A DNA stretch of 64,000 nucleotides from Alligator mississippiensis (taxonomy: Eukaryota > Chordata > Crocodylia > Alligatoridae). Position 1 is the stretch's first letter; every line of letters begins with the position of its first letter. Positions 11,492-23,400 of the stretch are shown one piece after another. The notes beneath the pieces were generated by a model. The model did not search any database. It saw only the letters and a list, made by a program, of their open reading frames with translations, and was not told the origin of the DNA. Where the stretch lies: positions 49,907,036 through 49,971,035 of the forward strand of contig NC_081829.1 in assembly GCF_030867095.1 (NCBI RefSeq). The letters are read 5' to 3'. A program made the translations under genes and the position numbers.

Positions 11492-12095
11492 CAAGACTGT
11501 TCCTTGACATGCCTAAGTCAAGCCAATTGGTGGCCCCTGAGGGGTTATATTGTGGCTCCCGGACACCTGCCCAGCTGCTGCTCTCCCCATCAACCTGGCT
11601 ACAACAACAGCTGGAGTCTATGTGAACCCACTCCCTCCCCAGCTCCTGTTTCCTGCCCGTATTCCAGGGGGCAGGGCAAAGCAGCAGCATGGGGACCTTG
11701 GGGGTGAGCCTGGGGTGCACAGTACAACAGGGGGTTGCAGATATGGGGTGCAGTGTGGGGACTGGGTTGCAGATATGGGGTGCAATGGTGGGATAAGCAT
11801 ATGGGTGCATGGAGTAGCAGTGGGGGGGGTCATGGGTGCACAGTGTAGCTGTTGTGGGAGAGGTCTCAGATGCACAGTGCAGCGGTGGGGGGAGGGTTGT
11901 GGGCACTCAGTGCACTGAGGGGTGCTGGGCATATGGGAAGATGTCATGGGCACGAGGTAAAGCAGTTGGGGGGTGTCTGTAGGGATGTGGCCTGGAGGGG
12001 CCATGGCTCACCCTGGTGCAGCCTACAGGGTATGCAGCCCCACTGGTATGGACCTTTTGATGAGGCCCCCAGCTGCTTGGAGGTTGGACAGCCCT
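11492..12095. mobile_element. hAT-like non-autonomous transposon with minisatellite-like core
   Basis: The left end CAAGACTGTTCC (11492) and the right end, complement of CAGGGCTGTCCAACC (12095), are degenerate copies of a common hAT terminus. Flanking 8-mers gcctaagt (11484-11491) and tcctaagt (12096-12103) match at 7 of 8. The core 11,700-11,930 repeats phrases such as 'ggttgcagatatggggtgca' imperfectly. The phrase 'gcctaagtcaag' occurs twice at the left end (11484 and 11511), a small internal duplication. Confidence 0.7.
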
Positions 12096-12103
12096 GTCCT
12101 AAG

Positions 12104-12533
12104 TTAAGGCATACCTGGCATATGTTCATTCACAGATCCCTTTCTTTCTCCCTTTATCCCCATCAACTCCCCTTCCTAAATTAATTGTATATAGAAATGA
12201 TATGCTATATCATTTTTCATTTAAAATCCGATCCAAGTCCAATGAAGCCAGGAAAAAGACTCTCCACATGATTAATTGTAATGGAAATATTACCTTTACT
12301 GCTGCATCACAAAATTCTGCTCAAGTCAGTGCATAGTATGAAGACTTCCAGTTTTTTTAAGCAGTAAGAAAATTCTCTTCTTGCATCTGAAACCAAAATA
12401 GGTAGCCCTATTAATCTTAGAATATCACACTGGTATATAATATTTCCATTTTTTGCATGAAGGATGACTAATGATAAGATCAGAAGTGATTTGGTTCCCT
12501 CTTTTTAGTGAACACACATGAAGACATGCAGTG
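12104..12533. other. Intergenic DNA, nothing recognised
   Basis: AT-rich unique-looking sequence between two transposons; no gene or repeat seen. Confidence 0.5.
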
Positions 12534-12543
12534 TGGCTACATA

Positions 12544-12847
12544 GAGTGGTGATGTGTAGGGGGTGCACGGGGGTACATTTGCACCCCCTGAGAATGCTGG
12601 TGTACCCCTTGGTTGGCCGTGCTCGCTGCTTAGGCGATGGGCAGGGGGGCCAGGCAGGAGTGCCGGCGCCCCTCCTGCCAGCGTTGCAGCTGATCACTGC
12701 AGCCACTCCCAGAAGTGGCTGCAGCGAACTTCCCCCAGGCATTGAGATCTGCCATGGGGGACTGACAGCCCTCCTCCCCCACGGTCAGCACAATCGGCCA
12801 CAGGGAACGTTCCCCCGGTCGCTGACTCAAGAGGCACCAGTCACCCA
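12544..12847. mobile_element. Short GC-rich insertion element ('tgtagggggtgcac' family)
   Basis: A 304-bp GC-rich block is bordered by the 10-bp direct repeat tggctacata (12534-12543 and 12848-12857), which looks like a target-site duplication. It begins near 'gtgtagggggtgcac ... gcaccccctgag' and ends 'gaggcaccagtcaccca'. Both phrases recur in the same order in the shorter element at 27272-27382. There is no transposase; the superfamily is uncertain, with hAT possible from the duplication length. Confidence 0.65.
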
Positions 12848-13066
12848 TGGCTACATATAACATGCTTTTGGTTCAATCCTCAGTGCATAAACTATGTTAC
12901 AAAAATATACATCTAATTTTTTGCAACAGAATGTCTTGTACTGATTGTTAGAAAATTATCTTCCAAGGATCCCATTTTTTAAAACTCACTGATTGTGTCC
13001 AGAAAATCAAGTAGGTGAAATATTTAAATCCATCATGTCTCTGCATCTTAGTACAGGTACAAAATT

Positions 13067-13348
13067 GTGGAACCAGATGGTAAGGCCATGAGGGAGTTCG
13101 GTGCACAGGTGGTATTCTCTTCCATCCTACCAGTGAGCGGACGCGGAAGATGGCATGAGAACTGCATCTGAGAGACCAACTGGCGGCTTCGGCAGTGGTG
13201 TCTCGAGGCAGGCTTCGGCTTCCTGGACAATGACCCGCACATCACGACGAGGGACATGCTCAGTTGGGATGGGCTTCACCTGTCCCCCAAAGGTAAGTGT
13301 GTGTTTTCTTCTAGGTTGGCAGATCTCCTCCGGCGGGCTTTAAACTAG
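13067..13348 (+). pseudogene. CR1 ORF1 C-terminal remnant (esterase-like domain)
   Basis: One frame reads QVVFSSILPVSGRG at its start, GFGFLDND in the middle, WDGLHLSPKG near the end and RLADLLRRALN before a TAG at 13346-13348. This matches the SGNH-esterase-like C-terminal domain of CR1 ORF1 proteins, whose final Asp-x-x-His pair appears as DGLH. The N-terminal part is missing because the LINE is 5'-truncated, and an in-frame TGA interrupts it at 13169-13171. ORF1 protein binds the element RNA in the active LINE. Confidence 0.7.
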
Positions 13349-13405
13349 GCTCACCAGGGGGGAGGGGAAGATGAGGGCGGGGGAAGCTGTGGACCACCAA
13401 ACCAG

Positions 13406-16331
13406 GTGGCACCCACAAGGACAGCCCAGCCTGAAGAAAGAGAACATTGGGAACCTGCAAGACGTGGGGCGGCCAGCACTACGGCACAGGTAAGAAACAA
13501 GAAGGTAAGAAATAAGGGGCCCCTTGGGACTCAGAGAGGGGGGGCAGCAAAGGCACCAGTCGCAGGGCTCAAGTGCCTATATACTAATGCTAGGAGCATG
13601 GGAAACAAGCAGGATGAACTAGCGCTCCTGCTTGCACAAAACACCTACAACTTAGTGGGGCTAACGGAAACCTGGTGGGATTCGTCCCATGACTGGGTGG
13701 TACATATTGAGGGTTATAGATTGTACAGAAAGGACAGGGTGGGGAAAAAAGGGGGAGGGGTTACTCTATGTCAATGAGCAATATACGTCAACCCTCATCA
13801 AGACGGAATCCAAGGATGAGGAAGTAGAAGGATTGTGGGTTAGGCTACATGGGGGGCAAGGAGAAAGGGATTTGGTGGTAGGGGTCTGCTACAGACCCCC
13901 ATATCAAGGGGAAGAAATAGATGCAGGGCTCCTGAGGCAGCTCACCGAGACCATAAAAGCTAAAGAGGCGATAGTCATGGGGGACCTAAACTACCCAGAC
14001 ATCTGCTGGGAGACACAGACAGCGAAGTCCCACCGCTCACGCAGGTTTCTAACCTGTGTACAGGACCTCCACCTGACACAGGAGGTACACAGTCCCACTA
14101 GGGGGAATGCCATACTGGATCTGGTATTGGCAACGGGGGATGACATGGTAGGGGACCTACAGATCGGTAGCCATCTGGGGGACAGTGATCACCTAACAGT
14201 AGAATTCACCATAAGACGTCGAGTGGGTAAGGTAACTAGTAGGGTGAAAGTACTAGACTTTAGGAAAGCTGATTTAAATGAACTCAGGCGATTAGTCAAG
14301 GACGCACTGCAGAGTAGGAGTTTTGAAATGATGGGAGCCCAAGAAGGGTGGCTGTGCCTTAAGGAAATGATCTTTCGGGCACAAAGCGAGACGATCCCCA
14401 TGCAGGGTAAAAGAGGGAAAGGGGCCAGGAGGCTTCCCTGGCTGACCGCAGAAATCCAGGGCAGCCTAAGGGCCAAAAGGGGAGCACATAAAAAGTGGAA
14501 ACAGGGAGAGATCACCAAAGACGAATATACCTCCTCTGCTCGTGCTTGTAGGGAGGCAGTTAGATGGGCCAAAGCTACCATGGAGCTGAGGATGGCAACC
14601 CAAGTAAAGGACAACAAGAAATTGTTTTTTAGATATATAGGGAGTAAAAGGAAGGCCCAGGGAGGAATAGGACCCCTGCTAAATGGGCAGAAACAATTGG
14701 TGACGGACAGGGGGGACAAGGCTGAACTCCTCAATGAGTTCTTTGCCTCAGTATTCCTAAGCGAGGGGCAAGACAAGTCTCTCACTGGGGTTGTAGAGAG
14801 GCAGCAGCAAGGTGCCAGACTTCCATGCGTAGACCCTGAGATGGTGCAGAGTCACTTGGAAGAACTGGATGCCTTTAAGTCGGCAGGCCCGGATGAGCTC
14901 CATCCGAGGGTGCTGAAGGCACTGGCCGACATCATTGCAGAGCCACTGGCGGGAATATTTGAACGCTCGTGGCGCACGGGCCAAGTCCCGGAGGACTGGA
15001 AAAGGGCCAACGTGGTCCCCATTTTCAAAAAGGGGAGGAAGGAGGACCCGGGCAACTACAGGCCAGTCAGTCTCACCTCCATCCTTGGCAAAGTCTTTGA
15101 AAAAATTATCAAGGCTCACATATGCGAGAGCCCGGCAGGGCAAATTATGCTGAGGGGAAATCAGCACGGGTTCATGGCAGGCAGATCGTGCCTGACCAAT
15201 CTAGTCTCTTTTTATGACCAGGTTATGAAACGCCTGGACACAGGAGGAGGGGTGGATGTCATATATTTAGACTTCAGGAAGGCCTTCAATACGGTATCCC
15301 ACCTCATACTGGTGAACAAGTTAAGAGGCTGTGACTTGGATGACTACACAGTCCGGTGGGTGGCGAATTGGCTGCAGGGTCGCACCCAGAGAGTCACGGT
15401 GGATGGGTCGGCTTCGACCTGGAAGGGTGTGGGCAGTGGGGTCCCTCAGGGCTCGGTCCTTGGACCGATACTCTTTAATGTCTTCATCAGTGACTTGGAC
15501 GAGGGAGTGAAATGTACTCTGTCCAAGTTTGCAGATGACACAAAGCTATGGGGAGAAGTGGACACGCCGGAGGGCAGGGAACAGCTGCAAGCAGACCTAG
15601 ACAGGTTAGACAAGTGGGCAGAAAACAACAGAATGCAGTTCAACAAGGAGAAATGCAAAGTGCTGCACCTAGGGAGGAAAAATGTCCAGCACACCTACAG
15701 CCTAGGGAATGACCTGCAGGGTGGCACGGAAGTGGAAAGGGATCTTGGAGTCCTAGTGGACTCCAAGATGAACATGAGTCGGCAGTGTGACGAAGCCATC
15801 AGAAAAGCCAATGGCACTTTATCGTGCATCAGCAGATGCATGACGAATAGGTTCAAGGAGGTGATACTTCCCCTCTATCGGGCACTGGTCAGACCGCAGT
15901 TGGAGTACTGCGTGCAATTCTGTGCGCCGCAATTCAAGAGGGATGCGGATAACCTGGAGAGGGTCCAGAGAAGGCCCATTCGTATGGTTAAGGGCCTGCA
16001 GACCAAGCCCTACGAGGAGAGACTAGAGAACCTGGACCTTTTCAGCCTCCGCAAGAGAAGGTTGAGAGGCGACCTTGTGGCTGCCTATAAGTTCATCACA
16101 GGGGCACAGAAGGGAATTGGTGAGTATTTATTCACCAAGGCGCCCCCGGGGGTTTCAAGAAATAATGGCCACAAGCTAGCAGAGAGCAGATTTAGATTGG
16201 ACATTAGGAAGAACTTCTTCACAGTTCGAGTGGCCAAGGTCTGGAACGGGCTCCCAAGGGAGGTGGTGCTCTCCTCTACCCTGGGGGTCTTCAAGAGGAG
16301 GTTAGATAACCATCTAGCTGGGGTCATCTAG
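13406..16331 (+). pseudogene. CR1 ORF2: endonuclease and reverse transcriptase (one frameshift)
   Basis: The LINE polymerase nicks target DNA and copies the LINE RNA at the nick. The AP-type endonuclease begins near 13570 (LYTNARSMGNKQDELA) and shows LVGLTETWW, then GGVTL. The frame then shifts: one frame ends at 13777 while the next, open from 13689 to 16331 (880 residues), carries on with YVNEQY, VVGVCYRPP, IVMGDLNYPD and LGDSDHLTVEF. The shift lies near 13765-13775, apparently a 2-base loss at 'ctatgtcaat'. Reverse transcriptase follows: LDFRKAFNTVSH (motif A, first Asp kept, second changed to Asn), GVPQGSVLGPILFNVF and FADDTKLW (catalytic Asp pair). The C-terminal domain ends LDNHLAGVI. 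This belongs to the LINE and is not a host gene. Confidence 0.92.
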
Positions 16332-16429
16332 ACCCAGCACTCTTTCCTGCCTATGCAGGGGGTCGGATTCGATGATCTATTGAGGTCCCTTCCGACCCTA
16401 ACATCTATGAATCTATGAATCTATAATGG

Positions 16430-17950
16430 AACTCCTTTGAAAATAATAAATAGAACTACAAGGTATTCAAGTAGCTACTGTTGTCCTCGCATTAAATATT
16501 CACTGTCTTTTGGCTGCCCTAACCACTGACCTTATGTGATAGTAAGATAGAATACACGACAGTGCGTTGAGAAGCCATGATCCAAATACACTGTAAGGAA
16601 GGAAAATGTGATAGCTGAAGATATGTCATTATTTAATAAATTCGGTAATATCTTACCAAAAATGTATCCTCCATACCTGCCAAATCCTTCTAAATCTTAT
16701 CATAATTTTAAATGTTTCTTCATCCCAAATTGTCAAAACATTCCCAATGTGCATGGTCTTGCCCACATTTCTGCTACCAAACCAATTTGAAGATACATAT
16801 CCTCTTTGGGCACAGCCCTGAAATCTGGTTATTTTGAAGACCGAACAAATAAAACCAGACCCATCAGTATGATAGCTGTACAAGTGTAGTGAGAAATAAA
16901 CTGTCAGGCACATCAGTACATAGGGGAATTCCTTTTGTTTAAAAACTACTTCTTCAAAGGCATAGGCATCCCCATCTCTCTTTGAGGAAGGCACTGTGTG
17001 GGAGGCTACGTGGGCTTTTCTACAATGCCACAACTGAGAAGCCTGTCTCTAACTGGTGCTTAACTGAAAATGCACAGTCCAGGCAAAATGCAAAGGCACA
17101 AAGAGTAAATAAAGAAGTAGTCAATGCTAAGAAAAGTGTGGGCTGAAGAATTCTGCCTCCTAAGGATGTGACAGTCAAATGAAGCTGGCTCATCATGTGT
17201 GTCAAAGGCAGCATTAGACAGGTAAATGGCAATTCTACTCTTCCCTCCTACTCTAAAATTCCACTCTTAAAACACTGAGTATTTCAGGAAGCTTCCTGCT
17301 GATTGACACATCCTGATTAGAATTACATCTGAATATACCCTTGTACCAAAAAAGCATTTAACTGATAATTACATAATCAACGTGATATTTTCTGATACAC
17401 TTCTTATGAGTAAAAAATCTAAAACATATACACACACACATACATATATATATTTGCCACACAGGATTAAGCTGAGAATGTTTAAAAAAAAGTTATCACA
17501 ATATATCTTCCTTTCCACAAAATCATTAAGCTATATATGTTATATTTCTGGGAGTTTTGTACTGCAACTTTCAGTCTCTTAGGATTCTACTCTTTATAGG
17601 CAGCCTTTTTTGTGCAAAATAACAAAGGAGATTCTAAGGTGGTGTGGCACTAACGAGTTGGTTATCTTAGAACCTGTCAGCAAGCCAGTAGATGTCCCAA
17701 GATGTCCCTCAGAATGAAATCATGCGCTGATGATTTGGCCCAAACTTAGGTTCTGATGTTGCAGCTGGCTTTATGAAAGGGATTGCCTGTGCCTCCTTGA
17801 CTATTTATAGTCCACAACAGCTCAGGAAACTAACCCCATGAAGTTCCTTCAGGATAAGAACCTAAAGGAATTTTAGTTTCAACAGAGCTAGAAAGTGGGA
17901 TTTGGCAATCAAAAGTATTAACAAAATAAAGATTAAACAAGGACCAGTCT
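16430..17950. other. Intergenic AT-rich DNA
   Basis: No gene recognised. A short CA/TA microsatellite lies at about 17428-17455. A 126-codon open frame on the minus strand (16653-17033) has no family resemblance and no splice context. Confidence 0.55.
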
Positions 17951-17959
17951 TGCTAGCCC

Positions 17960-18180
17960 CCAGCTTTAAAAAATCATGAGTCAAATGCCAACATCATGAG
18001 ATTGATTTAAACATTATGAGATTTTTTAAAATAAGATTGGTGCTCTTTTTATTTGAGTAAGGTTTTTGAGTTGTTAGGCTTCATAGTCTCATGTTTTTCT
18101 TTAAAACCACAAAGGCTAGAAATGTATTTATTTTTAAAAGTAAGCTGAAAGTCTCACGTCATAAGCTGATTTAAGAAAAA
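17960..18180. repeat. Old 'tcatgagatt' interspersed repeat
   Basis: Phrases 'aaatcatgagtcaaatgcc', 'atcatgagattgattt', 'ggtgctctttttatttgag', 'ctcatgtttttctttaaaacc' and 'gctgaaagtctcacgtc' appear in the order I know from an old repeat of turtle, crocodile and bird genomes. The family name is unknown to me. Confidence 0.45.
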
Positions 18181-18316
18181 CACAAGATATTGCCATATCC
18201 ATGATATAATTATAAGAGCTGGAGCACAGAAGCCTGTGTAAATCAGCTTGTGATCTTCTCCTCTTTCTCTGTACTTAACTCCTTGCAGTCTCTCCCCTTC
18301 AGGCTCATTTCTCTGA

Positions 18317-18761
18317 GGGCGCTGACAGATGTGCAGCTCCCTGCTGTAACTCATGGCACTTCACAAAAAACACCACGAGTTATAGTGACCCCCACCCAAC
18401 AGACATTCGCTGTTTGGGGACCAGGGGGAGAGTGGAAATAGAGATCCATTTTGGAACTGATCCAGCAGAGAGAGGCTGTATAGGTCTGCAGCCTCTTCCC
18501 TAGCCATACCACTCCCCACACCCAGCTCCAATGTTGTCTGCAAGATGGGAGGGAGGAGGGGGAAGAAGAGCTATGGTCTGGGGTTTGTGGGGGCAGGTGG
18601 ATTGGAGCCCCCTGATGCAGGGAAACGTGCAGGGACAAACAGATGTTAATGAAGGTGCTCTGCTTTGGAACACCTTCGTCTGAACCCCATTAAATGCAGA
18701 TTAATTTGTCACGTGATGGGCACTTCTAAAGCGCTCTGCAGCCGTACACTTTTGTCAGGGC
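18317..18761. mobile_element. Possible non-autonomous DNA transposon
   Basis: The ends are loosely inverted: GGGCGCTGACAGATGTGCAGC on the left and the complement of GCCCTGACAAAAGTGTACGGC on the right. The interior is GC-rich with no coding signal. No clean target-site duplication was found. Confidence 0.4.
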
Positions 18762-19510
18762 ATGGGTGCAGAGCACTTTCAAGGGGCTGATTGCATAACA
18801 AATGTCACTTCTGTTAGTGTCCTGAGTGGTGATATAACCACTTATTTATTAATGTCTCCAACCTGGCCTACCATGTCTTATCAAGAGCTGACCCGCAAAG
18901 ATGGCACAGAAAAAACCTCCAAACACAGGGCTCTAAAATGTGAGAGAATTTGTGTAATTCTGACCACCCCCGCTATCCCCCAGCAACTGCTTGTTCTTTC
19001 AGAAAAGCAATCAAGAAACCAGTAAGTATAAAATGTTAATGGAATTATAACATTTTCCTTCCAAAAGTCTCAAAGAAAATTCCAAAACACTAAATTGTAC
19101 TGAAAAGAGAGGGAAAGGGCTCCTTTGGATTGTTTATATATGGAGGTATTAGGACAAGTTTTGCTGTGCAAATCACTACAAAATAAAATATCACACTAGG
19201 AAATTCTTAAATAAATATCACGCCAGAGAAAAGGCTTAAGGAATAAAACCTCTTTCTCTACATAACATACCTATACTGCAGCAGATCAAGAAACACTCTT
19301 TATGGTCCGCAATGAGAAGGTACCCACTCATATCGCTGAATGGGGGCATGGCCAATCCCTTGGATGCATATTGCTATTGATAGTTTGTTGGAACTGTAGT
19401 AAGGAACACTGCAGACTACATGGACACCTGAGCAACATTATCTTATGACAGTGCAATTTTATGATATTTAATCAGCTGATGCAACTTTCCTTTCCCAAAC
19501 CATTTCTCCC
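18762..19510. other. Intergenic DNA, nothing recognised
   Basis: AT-rich sequence without recognisable genes or repeats. Confidence 0.5.
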
Positions 19511-19514
19511 ACAG

Positions 19515-19680
19515 TTGCTGAATTTTGTTTTTTGGCTGTAGTTTTATTGGTCTAAGGACATAGGCAGGCAAGCTTCTTTGGGTAGATGTTATATCTTTTA
19601 TTAGATTAACCAAATAGCTGCAAAAAAGTTCTTTGCAAGCTTTTGACAACAAGCACCCTTCTTCAGGCATAGGGGATCTC
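19515..19680 (+). repeat. Repeat of the 'ttttattggaccaac' family
   Basis: Contains 'atcttttattagattaacc', then 'agttctttgcaagcttttg' and 'cccttcttcaggcatagg', a dispersed reptilian repeat in the plus orientation. Related pieces lie at 23745-24290 and 45905-46500. Confidence 0.55.
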
Positions 19681-19689
19681 CAAGGAATT

Positions 19690-20379
19690 AGGGCACTATT
19701 TTATCTGTTTTATTGAAGAAAACATCTTATGAATTGGTATTTATCTTAACTTCTCCTACGTCTCTTACAAAATGAAATTAAAATTAAATTAATTACTCTT
19801 TCTTGACACTTGTTTATGGAAAACGTTCCTCAAAACTAATGATTTTATTTCTAGGAAATTGTTCAGCATAACAGTCTATTTTTAGAAGAACTGTGCTAAT
19901 TATTGAGAGTTGGTAAGCACATAGGAGGCAATAGTTATTCTATCTCCAGTCATAAATTAAACTTTTTGCATAATGTATTGAAAAAACATGTAACAAGGTA
20001 AGTTTACATATAGAAATTTTTTTCCAGGTCTGAAACTTAGCAAAGAGAACAGCAGTTAATAAAGTGGAGAGAAATGTAAGCAACTTGATAGGATATTGTT
20101 TCACTGTCATTGTGTAACTAGCAAAACCCCCAGTTTCTGTTTTTTTAAAATGCATTCCCTCCCCTTCCCCAACCATTTCTGACTTTGTCTCTCCCTCTCT
20201 GTTCCCTATAGATAAGTATAAGTGAGCTAAGACATAGGATAAGCTTCAGCATTTTATTTTGGTAATAAGTTGTACTTGTTTTGTTTTTTCTCCTTCTTTA
20301 TATTGTATAATTATTATATTTATATTGATTTTTACTGTTCTATATTACTGTTTTACTGATACTATATGATTTGGCCTAC
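19690..20379. other. Intergenic DNA, nothing recognised
   Basis: AT-rich, no gene or named repeat seen. Confidence 0.5.
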
Positions 20380-21150
20380 ATATGTAAGTTAGCATAAGTC
20401 ATGTCAAGTTTCCATTTTGTTTGTCAAGTGTCCATCCTGTCCCCAGGCCCAGTTATATAACCCATGAGTCACACCTACTACTCCTATGTAACTTGGTTCC
20501 TAAATGAATGGGAATGAATGAGGGTGCTTGAGAAACAATGGCAGTAGGTCTAAAAATAGCTCCCTCTGAATGACCAAACCATCAACACCAATACCTGGAC
20601 CAGTGACCCAGTCCTTCGAACCACCCTCAGCATTCAAGAAACAAAAGATGAGGCAACCCACCATAGTGCCAAGGCTGCACATGCTCAGTAAGGACATCTG
20701 GAACCCTCTGGAACAGGACTGACCTTGCCTGGACAGGCCCTCCCCATAGGAGATCAGAAGTAATCTGCCCCATAAAAGGGGTAGTGAAGACTGACTCCAT
20801 GGGAAACCCTCTCCATCTGGACCAGCACCATGCCACACCACCTATCCACCCAGAGGCCCTGCTGGCAACCCCGCTCTGGACAACACCTACTGGACAAAGA
20901 CCCCTTTCCAGCCTGAATAGGTAGCTATCACCACCCCCACTCCCCCACCTTAAGCCAAGGACTTGGACTCTGCTTCTCTTCCCTACCTGAACTCCAGCCC
21001 TTCCACTAAGTTGCTTTCTCCTGCTGCCATTGTGAATGCTTGTGTGTGTGTATGTGTGCACATGTGCGTGAACCAATAACTTCATGGGGCTGTATAGTGT
21101 GTCTGTTTAATAAACCTGTTATTTGGACCCCTGAGTTGGGTTTTGCTTTA
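20380..21150 (+). repeat. Probable solitary LTR of a retrovirus-like element
   Basis: The block starts near TGTAAGTTAGCATAAG. It has a promoter-like 'cccataaaagggg' (about 20770) and ends with 'gtttaataaacctgttattt' (a polyadenylation signal at about 21108-21115) followed by 'ggacccctgagttgggttt'. This mix of a C-rich body, TATA-like box and late AATAAA is the usual build of a retroviral LTR. No internal gag, pol or env is next to it, so it would be a solo LTR fossil. Borders and family are uncertain. Confidence 0.4.
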
Positions 21151-21639
21151 CTGTGGTTCAGCCCTGCTCCAATCTCTGCTCCTCACCCTATAACTTCTGT
21201 CTCATTTCTCCCTCTCCTGTTTCTGGCTCACTGCCACCTCCAGCACCTGTCCTGAGCTCCTCTCTGCCTCCAAACCCCCTGTTTCTTTGCCACTGCCTTC
21301 TCCCCACTGCCTTTCCCCCTGAGCAACCAGGTTTCTGCCTCAGTTTCTTTCCTGGCTGTCTCCTCCTTGCCATCAGGCTTCTTTTTTTTTTCCCCCTGCC
21401 ATGCAACAGTGACCTCGATTAACCCTGGGACCACTTAAGATTAAGTAAACCCAAGCCTCAGTTCCTCAGTCAGCTTCTCTCTAGTCTACCAGTTCTAATC
21501 CCAGTTCTGGCAACTTTCACTCCCTACACTTTAACTCTCTCTCTTTCACCTGAACCTTCCCCCAAGTATCCCAGGTTCCCCAAGCACACACATACATACC
21601 ATACCATCCAGGTTAGGAACTTACCTATGTGTAGGTGGG
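21151..21639. other. CT-rich low-complexity tract
   Basis: Pyrimidine-rich plus strand with many cctcc/tttctc phrases; no gene seen. Confidence 0.5.
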
Positions 21640-21741
21640 TTGTATGTGTGTGAACTGATGAGTGAGTGTGTGTGTGTGTATGTATGTGTGTATATATATA
21701 TATCATTGTGTGCGTGATATTTCATGATATCTCATTGTGTG
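21640..21741. repeat. (TG)n/(TA)n low-complexity tract, left of CR1 insertion
   Basis: TGTGTG and TATATA runs with 'cattgtgtgcg' repeated at 21704 and 21733. The same kind of TG-rich DNA resumes at 23196 after the CR1. Confidence 0.8.
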
Positions 21742-23195
21742 CGCTCGTGGCGCATGGGCCAAGTCCCGGAGGACTGGAAAAGGGCCAATGTGGTCCCCAT
21801 TTTCAAAAAGGGGAGGAAGGAGGACCCGGGCAACTATAGGCCAGTCAGTCTCACCTCCATCCTTGGCAAAGTCTTTGAAAAAATTATCAAGGCTCACATT
21901 TGTGAGAGACCGGCAGGACAAATTATACTGAGGGGAAACCAGCACGGGTTCGTGGCAGGCAGATCGTGCCTGACCAATCTAGTCTCTTTTTATGACCAGG
22001 TTACGAAACGCCTGGACACAGGAGGAGGGGTGGATGTCATATATTTAGACTTCAGGAAGGCCTTCGATACGGTATCCCACCCCATACTGGTGAACAAGTT
22101 AAGAGGCTGTGACTTGGATGACTACACAGTCCGGTGGGTGGCGAATTGGCTGGAGGGTCACACCCAGAGAGTCGTGGTAGATGGGTCGGTTTTGACCTGG
22201 AAGGGTGTGGGCAGTGGGGTCCCTCAGGGCTCGGTCCTTGGACCGATACTCTTTAATGTCTTCATCAGTGACTTGGACAAGGGAGTGAAATGTACTCTGT
22301 CCAAGTTTGCAGATGACACAAAGCTATGGGGAGATGTGGATACGCTGGAGGGCAGGGAACAGCTGCAAGCAGACTTGGACAGGTTAGACAAGTGGGCAGA
22401 AAACAACAGAATGCAGTTCAACAAGGAGAAATGCAAAGTGCTGCACCTAGGGAGGAAAAATGTCCAGCACACCTACAGCCTAGGGAATGACCTGCAGGGT
22501 GGCACGGAAGTGGAAAGGGATCTTGGAGTCCTAGTGGACTCCAAGATGAACATGAGTCGGCAGTGTGACGAAGCCATCAAAAAAGCCAATGGCACTTTAT
22601 CGTGCATCAGCAGATGCATGACTAATAGGTCCAAGGAGGTGATACTTCCCCTCTATCAGGCGCTGGTCAGACCGCAGTTGGAGTACTGCGTGCAATTCTG
22701 GGCGCCACACTTCAAGAAGGATGCGGATAACCTGGAGAGGGTCCAGAGAAGGGCCACTCGTATGGTTAAGGGCCTGCAGACCAAGCCCTATGAGGAGAGA
22801 CTAGAGAAACTGGACCTTTTCAGCCTCCGCAAGAGAAGGTTGAGAGGCGACCTTGTGGCTGCCTATAAGTTCATCACGGGGGCACAGAAGGGAATTGGTG
22901 AGTATTTATTCACCAAGGCGCCCCTGGGGGTTACAAGAAACAATGGCCACAAGCTAGCAGAGAGCAGATTTAGATTGGACGTTAGGAAGAACTTCTTCAC
23001 AGTTCGAGTGGCCAAGGTCTGGAACGGGCTCCCAAGGGAGGTGGTGCTCACCCCTACCCTGAGGGTCTTCAAGAGGAGGTTAGATGAGTATCTAGCTGGG
23101 GTCATCTAGACCCAGAACTCTTTCCTGCTTATGCAGGGGGTCGGACTCGATGATCTATTGAGATCCCTTCCGACCCTAACATCTATGAATCTATA
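21742..23195 (+). mobile_element. CR1 LINE, strongly 5'-truncated, RT end open
   Basis: It begins abruptly at 'gctcgtggcgcatgggcc', which matches the 16-kb copy from about 14966. It runs to the CR1 3' end ('gggtcggactcgatgatc', then 'atctatgaatctata'). The frame 21724-23109 is open for 461 codons with DFRKAFDTVSH, GVPQGSVLGPILFNVF and FADDTKLW intact. It covers RT and the C-terminal domain only. Comparing the two copies by eye I count about 31 residue differences in about 455. It has the canonical AFDTV where the other copy has AFNTV. Confidence 0.95.
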
Positions 23196-23400
23196 TACGA
23201 ATTAGTGATCTGTGTATGTATACTGAGTGTGCTGGTATTGACAATTGATTTTTGTCTTATGTTTAGTGTGTATGTGCTTGAATTGGTGATAGGTATGCAT
23301 GTGCCTAGGCTGGTTTGGATGTGCATGTGCCTGAGCTGGTAGTGTGTGTGCGTACGTGTGTGTGTGTATGCACCTGATTTGTGTGTTTGTATACGTGCAA
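23196..23400. repeat. Degenerate TG-rich tract, right of CR1 insertion
   Basis: Imperfect GTGTATG/GCATGTGCCT units with a pure (GT)n core at about 23347-23368; apparently the continuation of the tract at 21640-21741. Confidence 0.75.

Larger units (their letters stand above)
13055..16425 (+). mobile_element. CR1 LINE, 5'-truncated, nearly full ORF2
   Basis: A 3.4-kb CR1 non-LTR retrotransposon. It starts inside ORF1 (esterase-like end), continues through ORF2 (endonuclease and reverse transcriptase) and ends in the usual CR1 3' region: 'ggggtcggattcgatgatc', 'gaggtcccttccgacc', then 'atctatgaatctatgaatctat'. CR1 elements do not end in poly(A); they end in short tandem units like this. The copy is young-looking: ORF2 is open except for one frameshift. 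It is related at about 93% of RT residues to the copy at 21742-23195. Confidence 0.93.

Noticed and set aside
12870-12890. 'ggttcaatcctc', resembling a tRNA B box
   Set aside because: No matching A box or cloverleaf upstream; a single-box match is not enough.
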